NCBI GenBank assembly: GCA_018969565.1
Contig: JAGWYC010000056.1
Coordinates: 1-10,078, forward strand
Origin: Bacteroidota bacterium
Lineage (GTDB): Bacteria > Bacteroidota > Bacteroidia > NS11-12g > UBA955
Direction of reading: 5' to 3'
DNA length: 10,078 nt
Shown: in pieces, positions 1 to 5,926 of the stretch
Position numbering within the stretch: the first letter of the stretch is position 1
How the letters are laid out: the number at the start of each line of letters is the position of its first letter
Position numbers and translations under genes: made by a program
The notes under the pieces: model-generated
The model's database searches: none
Told to the model about the DNA's origin: nothing
The model's input: the letters and a program-made list of their open reading frames with translations, nothing else

Positions 1-1418
1 TCGGAAAACTGGTTGGCCATGGCATACACATCACCAATGAGCGTAGTAGTCTTGATTTTATAGCCGGTGGTAATGAGCAGGTCCTGAAACTGATTGCGCT
101 TGGGATAGCTGTCGCTGTTGATCCACAGCTCATAGAACTGCGGCGACTGATAATAGGCGGGCCAGCCGGCCACGTTCGGCGGGTCACCCAGGTCCTGGCC
201 CAGTATCTGACCGAAGCCGCGCAGGGTATTCCACATGCTGTACTGCATTTCCGGGTTGGAAGCGCCAGGGTAAACAAGGTTCCACTCACGGCTGTAACCC
301 ACCAGGTGATCCATCGGTGATTTAATGTAGCAGGCGCGGTTCAGCGGGTCGAAGAAATGTTCGCTCTTCAGCAGCGCCGACAGCACAGGCCTGATGTCGT
401 AATTGTTGTTGCGGAAGATGTCGGCCAGCGGAGTAATCACATTGGTTTCCACTTCGGGGGTCAGCTCGTAATACACAAAATACTTGTAGAGCCTGCGACA
501 AACATACTTAGCCACTTCTGTCTGTCCGAAAATCATGTCGAGCAGGTCGGTCAGTTCATCTTCGCCGGCGGTGGAAGTACTTCTTCCAGTGATGACTTTA
601 TTGCCGAAGAAAGAAGAAAACTGTTTGTTGGTAGTATCGTGTCGGGTAACATCGAAATACACATTCGGCGGGTTGCCTGCCCGGTTGATTCTCCAGCCGG
701 TGAGCACGCGGGCTGCGGCTTTAACATCGTCTTCGGTGTATTTGCTGTCAGGGCCTTTGCCCAGGGTGAACAGCTCCTGCAGCTCACGGGCGTAGTTTTC
801 ATCCGGGGCAGCCTTACTGTTCAAGGCCCCATTGAGATAGATCAGCATACCTGCATCTTTGGTTACTTCCCGGGTAAGCGTTTTGAAGTTGCCCAACGCG
901 TGCTTACGCAGCAGGGCGTTGCTCAGGTAAGAAATGCGTGCATCCTGAACGGTATTGATTTCCGTGGCGAAGTGGTTATGCCAGAACAGCACCATTTTCT
1001 CGCTGATGTTGGGCTGCTGATCCAGCATCTGGCTGATCCACCAGCTTTTAAAGGACATGGTGCGGTGGAAATTGAGCGTCCCATCGGTATAGGGCGCATT
1101 TACCCAGGTAGCGCCGAGGGCCACATTGGGGTCGGCGTAGGTGGCGTTGTAATTGTTCACCGGGGGCGCAGGCGCGGCGGCCGGCGGCGTGATGAGCAGA
1201 TCTACCACCTGCGAAAGTGTGTAGGATGACAAGGTATCCAGCTCAGTTTTCTTCACCCCAAACAAGGCACGTCGAAGCAGGTGCTGTAGTTCGGCTCTTC
1301 CGAAGCTGCCCGTATATTCTGCCAGGCCGGTACTCAGCATTCTGCGATTGTGCGCAAGCTGTTTGGGCGCTGCTGCCGCTTTGCTGAAACCGGATTTTAG
1401 GAATTCTTTCCTGTCCAT
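1..1418 (-). CDS. DUF1800 domain-containing protein (3' end outside window)
   Basis: The protein is partial: 472 residues are visible from an ATG at 1418, and the reading frame is still open at base 1. It is recognised as DUF1800 from several family motifs. These are RRALFGVKKTEL near residues 47-58, FWHNHF at 145-150, NYARELQELFTLG at 208-220 and AARVLTGW at 235-242. The N-terminus reads MDRKEFLKSG followed by a short Ala run; it is not a clear signal peptide. The biochemical role of DUF1800 is unknown. In Bacteroidota and Planctomycetes the gene is commonly followed by a DUF1501 gene, which here would lie beyond base 1 (inference). No Shine-Dalgarno sequence precedes the start, as is usual in this phylum. 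A long plus-strand open frame over 357-1229 is its antisense shadow. The family call is secure; the function is not. Confidence 0.93.
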   Translation of the reverse strand, partial: MDRKEFLKSGFSKAAAAPKQLAHNRRMLSTGLAEYTGSFGRAELQHLLRRALFGVKKTELDTLSSYTLSQVVDLLITPPAAAPAPPVNNYNATYADPNVALGATWVNAPYTDGTLNFHRTMSFKSWWISQMLDQQPNISEKMVLFWHNHFATEINTVQDARISYLSNALLRKHALGNFKTLTREVTKDAGMLIYLNGALNSKAAPDENYARELQELFTLGKGPDSKYTEDDVKAAARVLTGWRINRAGNPPNVYFDVTRHDTTNKQFSSFFGNKVITGRSTSTAGEDELTDLLDMIFGQTEVAKYVCRRLYKYFVYYELTPEVETNVITPLADIFRNNNYDIRPVLSALLKSEHFFDPLNRACYIKSPMDHLVGYSREWNLVYPGASNPEMQYSMWNTLRGFGQILGQDLGDPPNVAGWPAYYQSPQFYELWINSDSYPKRNQFQDLLITTGYKIKTTTLIGDVYAMANQFS

Positions 1419-1424
1419 AAAGTG

Positions 1425-1431
1425 CAAGATA
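1425..1431 (-). promoter_or_regulatory. Possible Bacteroidota-type -7 element for the DUF1800 gene
   Basis: On the minus strand the bases read TATCTTG, close to the phylum's -7 consensus TAnnTTTG but one T short. The element ends about six bases before the ATG at 1418. No TTG at the expected -33 distance was found. This is weak and depends on by-eye matching to a degenerate motif. Confidence 0.2.
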
Positions 1432-1524
1432 ATGAAATTTGAAGTTTTGATAATAAAAGTACAAGAAGGTTTAAAACCTGCGTATTAACTGCGCAATTAC
1501 ACATTAATCACGCGTCAATTCCTT

Positions 1525-1531
1525 TAATTTG
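1525..1531 (+). promoter_or_regulatory. Possible Bacteroidota-type -7 element for the T9SS cargo gene
   Basis: The bases read TAATTTG, again resembling TAnnTTTG with one T missing, and lie four bases before the ATG at 1536. A matching -33 TTG is not evident. If real, the transcript would have almost no leader. The 1419-1535 gap must hold the promoters for both divergent genes, but nothing stronger is visible in it. Confidence 0.2.
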
Positions 1532-1535
1532 AATC

Positions 1536-2462
1536 ATGCGGAAATACATGCTTCTGCTTGCTACCACGCTGGGTTTTAGCAGCCGGATGGCTTCCCTTCA
1601 GGCCCAGCATACGGAAATACCCAATGCGGGCTTCGAGGACTGGGTGTTTACGGGTACTTACTATGAACCTTTTTACTGGAACACCTTCAACCTGGTATCT
1701 GAATACGGCTGTGCGCCCTTTGTAGCGCCTGATTCCTCACCGGTATCAGGCAAGGTGGCGGCCCGCATCAGCACGCTGGCCTGCACTTCTAAGGACCTGC
1801 AATTCAGTGATACCATCGCGGGCATCATCACCCTGGGTGAGCGCGACCTGAGCCCGGGTTTACCCGCCAACCAGAAGCCCACCAAATTTAGCTTCTACCT
1901 GAAATACCTTCCTTCGGCAGGTGATTCGGCAGCCGTAATCCTGCTCTTCACCCGCAATAAGAGCGTGGGCGTCAAGGAAAACGTGGGCGTAGCTTTTCAC
2001 ATTGAAGGACGAAAGATCAATACCTGGACCCACATCGAAGTGCCGGTGTACTGGCTGCTTCCGGGTTTACCCGACTCGGTACAGGTGGTTTGTACCAGCA
2101 GCAAAACGGTGCTGGACGGCAAGAAGCCCCGTCAGCCGGGCTCTGTGCTGTGGTTGGATAATCTGGTTACGGACAAGCCCATCTGGGCGCCATCGTCCGT
2201 GTGGCAGAAGGTTCCGGAGCAGATTTCCGTTTATCCGAATCCTGCGAAGCCAGGCGATTTACTGCGTGTGGCACTTCCGGATACACAGCCTTTTCGCTAC
2301 CGCATCTTCGACAGCAACGGGCGTTTACGGGCTTCGGGTGTAGCATCCGACCGGCAACTGAATCCGGGCGCTCACGGCTTATCCCATGGCGTATATCACC
2401 TGGAAGTGTCGCAGCAGGATTTTGTCAGTTCGGCCCGCCTCGTGTTGCTTCAGGAACCCTGA
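1536..2462 (+). CDS. Secreted protein with T9SS type A C-terminal sorting domain
   Basis: This 308-residue protein starts with a signal peptide: MRK, a hydrophobic stretch, then a probable Sec cleavage in SLQA|QHTE around residue 23. The mature N-terminus carries PNAGFEDW, and the end of the central region has GSVLWLDNL. That pair is common in Bacteroidota surface proteins with a jelly-roll, carbohydrate-binding-like module. The last roughly 80 residues (from about 228) are a type A sorting domain: VYPNP at 232-236, then YRIFDSNGRL, GLSHGVYHLEV and a terminal LVLL strand. This domain directs the protein across the outer membrane by the Por/T9SS machinery, after which it is normally cleaved and attached or released. 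No catalytic motif is seen, so ligand binding is only a guess. The 3' end overlaps the convergent DUF1569 gene by 13 bases. Confidence 0.88.
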   Translation: MRKYMLLLATTLGFSSRMASLQAQHTEIPNAGFEDWVFTGTYYEPFYWNTFNLVSEYGCAPFVAPDSSPVSGKVAARISTLACTSKDLQFSDTIAGIITLGERDLSPGLPANQKPTKFSFYLKYLPSAGDSAAVILLFTRNKSVGVKENVGVAFHIEGRKINTWTHIEVPVYWLLPGLPDSVQVVCTSSKTVLDGKKPRQPGSVLWLDNLVTDKPIWAPSSVWQKVPEQISVYPNPAKPGDLLRVALPDTQPFRYRIFDSNGRLRASGVASDRQLNPGAHGLSHGVYHLEVSQQDFVSSARLVLLQEP

Positions 2463-2914
2463 TCCGGCATCAGTCCGAACTGGGTGAAGTGGTGTGTGAT
2501 GTGCCGCTCTTCAAAAAGCTGCCATTGCCTTCGACCCATCGGCCCCAGCGTGGGGTGCATGGGCACAGCATCCGGCTGGTCTTCCCAGTATTGAATGAAG
2601 GTGCCCAATTCTTCAGCAAACCAGTCTTTCGCGTCCTGAAGGCTCGGCTTACGGGTCTGAAAGGGCTGATCTTTCATCATCGGGTTCATGATATTCCGGG
2701 CAAAGGGCGCTTCGGAATTGGCGAATTCGGCTACCTGTGCTTTGCGCGCATCGTCATAGTTTTCCCAGGGTACAGGATTGCGGGGACGCAGCGTGCCATT
2801 GCCTATTTTGATGCCCAGGGTGAGGTGTTCTACCATAGCCTGCGGCGACAGGGTTCCCCAGAGCGGAATACTATCCTCCCGAAGGGCTTCCAACAGTTTT
2901 ATAAAGTGTTTCAC
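2450..2914 (-). CDS. DUF1569 / DinB-like protein
   Basis: This 154-residue protein starts with GTG at 2914. The GTG shares one base with the TAG stop of the upstream phosphatase gene (TAGTG), a typical reinitiation arrangement. The sequence resembles DUF1569 in the DinB four-helix-bundle superfamily. QAMVEHL near the N-terminus supplies H30, and EERHITHHFTQFGL near the C-terminus supplies H138 and H142 in an HxxxHxxQ pattern, giving a DinB-like metal triad. HPTLGPMG around 120-127 also fits the family, and the length is usual. There is no signal peptide, so it is probably cytoplasmic. The reaction is unknown; related DinB proteins include thiol-dependent transferases, but nothing here shows that activity. 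It is the last gene of the minus-strand cluster and runs 13 bases into the end of the T9SS gene. No terminator hairpin is visible after it. Confidence 0.8.
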   Translation of the reverse strand: MKHFIKLLEALREDSIPLWGTLSPQAMVEHLTLGIKIGNGTLRPRNPVPWENYDDARKAQVAEFANSEAPFARNIMNPMMKDQPFQTRKPSLQDAKDWFAEELGTFIQYWEDQPDAVPMHPTLGPMGRRQWQLFEERHITHHFTQFGLMPDQGS

Positions 2915-3396
2915 TATGTGTTTGTTGTTTCTTGGTACAGGTGCTCATGCAGGCGCAGGGTGCAGCGGTGCAGCAGGTGAAACACTTCCTCAAAAAGATG
3001 TTCATCGCCGTACCAAGGGTCGGGCACATCCGCGCCGGGGTCCGTTTCGTCCAGGTCGCGCAGCAGCAGCAGCCGGGCAGCCGTGTCGGCGGGTTTCATC
3101 CGCTCCAGATGGCTCAGGTTCTCCTGGTCCATAGCCACCAGCAAATCAAAATTGTAGAAGTCATCCCTTTGCACTTGCCTGGCGCTGTGCGTGATTTCCA
3201 GCCCGTGTGACGCCGCGTTGTTCAGCGTGCGCCGGTCCGGGCGTTCCCCGCTGTGGTTGTTACTGGTTCCGGCACTGTCGCAAACAAACAGATGCGCGGT
3301 GCCCAATTTTTCTGTGTGGGCCACGAAATGGGCTTCCGCCAGCGGCGAGCGACAGATATTCCCCAGGCACACAAAAAGTACGCGGGTTACATCCAT
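2914..3396 (-). CDS. Low-molecular-weight protein tyrosine phosphatase
   Basis: This 160-residue cytoplasmic enzyme hydrolyses phosphotyrosine. The phosphate-binding loop CLGNICRSP lies at residues 10-18, with nucleophile C10 and R16. The general-acid motif DPWYG is at 126-130 (D126). The intermediate SAGTSNNHSGERPD and the F-D-L-L-V-A-M-D segment also match the family, and the length is standard. The ATG at 3396 lies four residues before the first core strand and is the natural start. In other bacteria such enzymes (Wzb, Etp, PtpA types) act on tyrosine kinases of capsule or exopolysaccharide export, but no kinase or capsule gene is present here. Its start lies inside the end of the small lipoprotein gene (10-base overlap), and its stop overlaps the GTG of the DUF1569 gene by one base, so the three are probably translationally coupled. 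Confidence 0.95.
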   Translation of the reverse strand: MDVTRVLFVCLGNICRSPLAEAHFVAHTEKLGTAHLFVCDSAGTSNNHSGERPDRRTLNNAASHGLEITHSARQVQRDDFYNFDLLVAMDQENLSHLERMKPADTAARLLLLRDLDETDPGADVPDPWYGDEHLFEEVFHLLHRCTLRLHEHLYQETTNT

Positions 3397-3509
3397 CCCA
3401 TTTCAGTTCTGTTTTTACCTTTTGTACTACAGCCTTTTCTGGAACAGCATGACTGAAGCATCAACAGGCCAGCCATCAGGATGACTGCAGTAATCATGTA
3501 CTTTTTCAT
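3387..3509 (-). CDS. Small lipoprotein, 40 residues
   Basis: This open frame is too short for usual length cut-offs. It starts with ATG at 3509 and ends with TAA at 3387-3389. It begins MKKYM, continues with a hydrophobic core (ITAVILMAGLLML) and reaches a good lipobox, LQSC, with the lipidated cysteine at position 21. The mature peptide would be only about 20 residues: cysteine- and lysine-rich (CCSRKGCSTKGKN) and ending EMGWM. The canonical signal and lipobox and the same-strand fit between the peptidase and phosphatase genes (35 bases after the former's stop, 10 bases into the latter) argue that it is real. I recall short Bacteroidota lipoproteins with KGCP-type tails, but that likeness is from memory only. 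The function is unknown; membrane anchoring is inferred from the lipobox. Confidence 0.75.
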   Translation of the reverse strand: MKKYMITAVILMAGLLMLQSCCSRKGCSTKGKNRTEMGWM

Positions 3510-3544
3510 GAGGATTATAACGCTTTTTATACCGGTCTGATTGT

Positions 3545-4744
3545 TCAGTCCAGGTCCAGTTTTTCCATGAGTTTCCTGCCGAGCACGTCTTTGTGGACCA
3601 TAATGGAAATGGTCTTCCCCCGGAAATAGGGTTCCGACACCATCTGGTAGCCGCTGAGGTGGTTGCCGCTGCCCCAGCTGTTGCGCATGCGGAGCCAGCG
3701 CTTGCCGTCGGAAGTGGTGTACCAGCCAGTCATCTGCATGCCGTGGTCGTCGGTGGTTTGCTTGTAATCATAGTAATGCTGGCGCAGGGCTGCGTCCATG
3801 TTCACCTCCGGATAAGGCTGGTCGAAGGCGCTGAGCGACTTGCCCTGAACAAAACGCGCAGGTTCGCCTTTGCGCTGCACCAGACTGTCGTGTGCAGGCA
3901 GAATGGCCAGGCCGTCTTTGAAGGAAAATCCTTTTTCGCTCACATCGGCGGCCCAGGCGAAGGTATAGCCCATGTCCAGCGAGCGGAAGGCCAGCTCCGT
4001 AAACTCGTCCAGAGGCAGGTTCCAGGCGCTTTGCAGGCTCCAGTTGTCGGGGATTTCCAGCACGAAAGGTTTATAATAGGGCTGGTGGGTGAAACTGGTC
4101 AGGAACACGTAATCATCCATCTTCAGGCCGAGGCCATCGGCGAAGCTGCGTGGTGTATAGGTTTTCCCGCCGTAGCTGAAGGTTTCGGGCAACTTGCCGA
4201 GGTAGGCATCGAGCACGCCGTTCAGGGCCTGCAGCCAGGCAGGGCTGAGCTTGCCGGCGGCGGCAAAGGGCTTGTAGGAATCTACCAGCGCCTTGATGGC
4301 GGCGCGCAGTTCTGCATGGTTGTGGGTGCTGTCGGAAGCGGTGCCCTTGTATGCAAGGCCTCGGTATGCTTCCTCAGGAACAAGGCCGTATTTTTTGATG
4401 ATGAGCGGCACGTCATGGGCTTCACCTCCTTCATCCAGGCGGTGGTCGCCGTCCATGCGCAGGTACATGATGGCCTTTTCGAAGTAGGCATGGCGCACCA
4501 CGAACATCTCGCTGAGGTTATGTACCCCTTTGCCCTGGCGCAGCAACTCGCTTTCCAGGAAGCTGATGGTGCTGAAGCTCCAGCAGGTGCTTGTCTGGCA
4601 TTGGTTGCGCACTGCAGTGGCCTGCAAGTCGGCTTTGCGGGTGAACAGGTACTTGCTGCCCGGCTTGTTGCGCAGCGTGTCGCCGGCCATGACATTTGGT
4701 GCGGCCATGATGGCGGCGGCCATCAGCATCAGGAAGGTTCTCAT
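3545..4744 (-). CDS. Exported C1B cysteine peptidase (bleomycin hydrolase / aminopeptidase C type)
   Basis: This papain-fold peptidase has 399 residues from the ATG at 4744. That start gives a clear signal peptide (MRTFLMLMAA..., cleavage after NVMA at residue 20). The open frame extends 29 codons further upstream, but only through the 3' end of the acyltransferase gene and with no hydrophobic start. The catalytic residues are in place: Q48 (oxyanion hole) and C54 in NQCQTSTCWSFS, H334 in DDHGMQMTG, and N355 in MRNSWG. LSEMFVVR, GGEAHDVP and YGLVPEEAY are typical of the C1B branch (PepC, bleomycin hydrolase). Classical PepC is a cytosolic hexameric aminopeptidase; the signal peptide here points to the periplasm or cell surface. 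Its start is 19 bases after the acyltransferase stop, suggesting one transcript. The substrate is unknown. Confidence 0.92.
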   Translation of the reverse strand: MRTFLMLMAAAIMAAPNVMAGDTLRNKPGSKYLFTRKADLQATAVRNQCQTSTCWSFSTISFLESELLRQGKGVHNLSEMFVVRHAYFEKAIMYLRMDGDHRLDEGGEAHDVPLIIKKYGLVPEEAYRGLAYKGTASDSTHNHAELRAAIKALVDSYKPFAAAGKLSPAWLQALNGVLDAYLGKLPETFSYGGKTYTPRSFADGLGLKMDDYVFLTSFTHQPYYKPFVLEIPDNWSLQSAWNLPLDEFTELAFRSLDMGYTFAWAADVSEKGFSFKDGLAILPAHDSLVQRKGEPARFVQGKSLSAFDQPYPEVNMDAALRQHYYDYKQTTDDHGMQMTGWYTTSDGKRWLRMRNSWGSGNHLSGYQMVSEPYFRGKTISIMVHKDVLGRKLMEKLDLD

Positions 4745-4763
4745 GATGCAAAAATGTGCTTTT

Positions 4764-5684
4764 TTACCGAAACGCCTTGCGTATAGGCTCCTGATCCGGT
4801 CGGGCCCAGCGCGCCAGGATACGCAACACAAGGCGCATCAGCGCTCCGCGGGCATAAACGCTGTAGAAGCCCGGTATTGCTTCGGCGCCGATAGAGGATT
4901 TAATGCCTGCTGCCGTGCGTCCCAGGTGCAGCAACTCGCAGCGCCGGCTGATGGCCAGTTCTACGGCATCGTACAGCATGCGCTGGTAAATGTGCAGGCG
5001 CTTGTTTTCGGCCGGGTCGGAACAGGCATGCAGCGCATATACAGTTCCTTCTTCTTCCAGCAGGGATATGAATCCTACCGGTTTGCCCTCCAGTTCGTAC
5101 AAACGCAAGTGCAGCCTGTTGCCGTAATGCGCTATCTGTTCTTCAAAGAAACGGGCATTCAGGGCACCCAGCATAAACGGAATGCGCTGCTTCAGACCGG
5201 CGAAGAGCGTATCCAGCATAGCGCGGTTATCATGCAACCCGGCGGCATCCAGTTCGCGATAACGCAGGGGTTCAGCGATGGCCAGAATGCGACGGGCCTT
5301 TACGCGGTGCTTGCTGTTCAGCGCCGATAGATAGTCGGGGAATTGCTGCCATTGAGCGTTGATGTGCAGCAGCATGACCGGTTCCGTGCGAAATGTCACC
5401 CAGCCGGGCAACAGAAGCCGGTCGGGGGCGAGGGCAAAGCGTATGCCTTCTTCGCGCATAAAATCACCCAGCAAAGGCATGGCAGCAGCATCCGGAGCAA
5501 GGCTCATCACATCGGGATAATGCAGGCGACCCACATAGAGCAGGCGAGGCTGGCGTCGCAACAGTGGGGGCAACAAGACACGCAGAGGGCCTTGCAGCAA
5601 CTGGCGCAGCCCGGAAAGATCCAAGGGAACCAAACTATATTCCGGAATGGACAATCCCAGGCTGCCTCGGGATACGGCGCCCAT
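4764..5684 (-). CDS. GNAT superfamily (FemAB/BioF2-like) acyltransferase
   Basis: This gives 306 residues from the ATG at 5684. The C-terminal half has the features of the acyl-CoA N-acyltransferase fold: DYLSALNSKHRVKARR at about 117-132, a central strand LYELEGKPVGFISL, then the hallmark LHLGRTAAGIKSSIGA near 252-267. It is therefore likely to transfer an acyl or aminoacyl group to an amine, and peptidoglycan-bridge FemAB-like enzymes are among its relatives. The actual substrate cannot be read from the sequence. The start is uncertain. The frame stays open to a TTG at 5861 and includes a GTG at 5714, but residues upstream of 5684 look unlike protein. The ATG at 5684 sits in the loop of a GC-rich hairpin. 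It appears to be the first gene of the minus-strand cluster. Confidence 0.65.
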   Translation of the reverse strand: MGAVSRGSLGLSIPEYSLVPLDLSGLRQLLQGPLRVLLPPLLRRQPRLLYVGRLHYPDVMSLAPDAAAMPLLGDFMREEGIRFALAPDRLLLPGWVTFRTEPVMLLHINAQWQQFPDYLSALNSKHRVKARRILAIAEPLRYRELDAAGLHDNRAMLDTLFAGLKQRIPFMLGALNARFFEEQIAHYGNRLHLRLYELEGKPVGFISLLEEEGTVYALHACSDPAENKRLHIYQRMLYDAVELAISRRCELLHLGRTAAGIKSSIGAEAIPGFYSVYARGALMRLVLRILARWARPDQEPIRKAFR

Positions 5685-5691
5685 GGCGCCG
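5675..5691. repeat. Perfect inverted repeat with the likely acyltransferase start codon in its loop
   Basis: CGGCGCC, then CAT, then GGCGCCG forms a 7-base-pair all-GC stem with a three-base loop. On the minus strand the loop is the ATG at 5684-5682. In RNA such a stem would strongly limit access to that codon. It could be a regulatory structure, a sign that translation starts elsewhere, or chance in GC-rich DNA. Confidence 0.5.
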
Positions 5692-5694
5692 GCG

Positions 5695-5716
5695 CTGTGA
5701 ATCTGTTTCTTCACAG
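5695..5716. repeat. Perfect 7-base inverted repeat with 8-base spacer
   Basis: CTGTGAA at 5695-5701 is matched by TTCACAG at 5710-5716 across tctgtttc. It lies three bases from the GC-rich inverted repeat and just upstream of the acyltransferase ATG. On the plus strand it is followed by TCTTTTT. It could be a transcription-factor operator or an RNA hairpin in the leader of the minus-strand cluster. The half-sites resemble TGTGA/TCACA but with a 10-base rather than 6-base gap. Confidence 0.4.
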
Positions 5717-5926
5717 TCTTTTTCGGGGCACGAGATATTTCACCCCGAACCTTGCCCACCTCCCGATTCACTGCCACTGCCTTACAACAAAACAACGGGA
5801 TACAAACCCGGATAATGGGTGTATTGTTTGCTCCCTGAAGCAACAACAACCCAACTTTCAACAGATGAACACAAAAAAACAGGAATAAACCAACACATTC
5901 CCTGAACTTTGGCGTTTTATCCCTGC
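5717..5926. other. Divergent intergenic region
   Basis: This is non-coding sequence between the minus-strand cluster and the plus-strand peptidase operon. It is richer in A and C tracts on the plus strand than its flanks and must hold promoters for one or both operons. I found no convincing paired -33/-7 motif. GAACTTTG at 5904-5911 is one mismatch from TAnnTTTG and lies 15 bases before the ATG at 5927, which makes it a weak candidate -7 element for the plus-strand operon. No tRNA, sRNA or riboswitch was recognised. Confidence 0.4.

Noticed and set aside
357..1229. A 290-codon plus-strand open frame opposite the DUF1800 gene
   Set aside because: The minus frame holds FWHNHF, NYARELQELFTLG and AARVLTGW. 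The plus frame is an antisense shadow.
1243..1464. A 73-codon minus-strand frame starting upstream of the DUF1800 gene
   Set aside because: It is out of frame with the DUF1800 protein, whose own ATG at 1418 begins a typical N-terminus.
2201..2980. A 259-codon plus-strand frame spanning the end of the T9SS gene and the DUF1569 gene
   Set aside because: It overlaps two well-supported genes in other frames; the translation has no family features.
3593..4786. A 397-codon open frame on the plus strand opposite the C1B peptidase gene
   Set aside because: The minus-strand frame carries all catalytic motifs. The plus-strand product has no domain and is Val/Ala/His-rich, as expected from the complement of GC-rich coding sequence.
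5696..5715. A CRP-like site (TGTGA ... TCACA)
   Set aside because: The half-sites are 10 bases apart rather than 6, and no CRP regulon is implied. It was kept only as an inverted repeat.
5695..5723. An intrinsic terminator on the plus strand (hairpin followed by TCTTTTT)
   Set aside because: No plus-strand gene ends here, the stem is AT-containing and only 7 bp, and the T run is short. It could at most stop antisense transcription.
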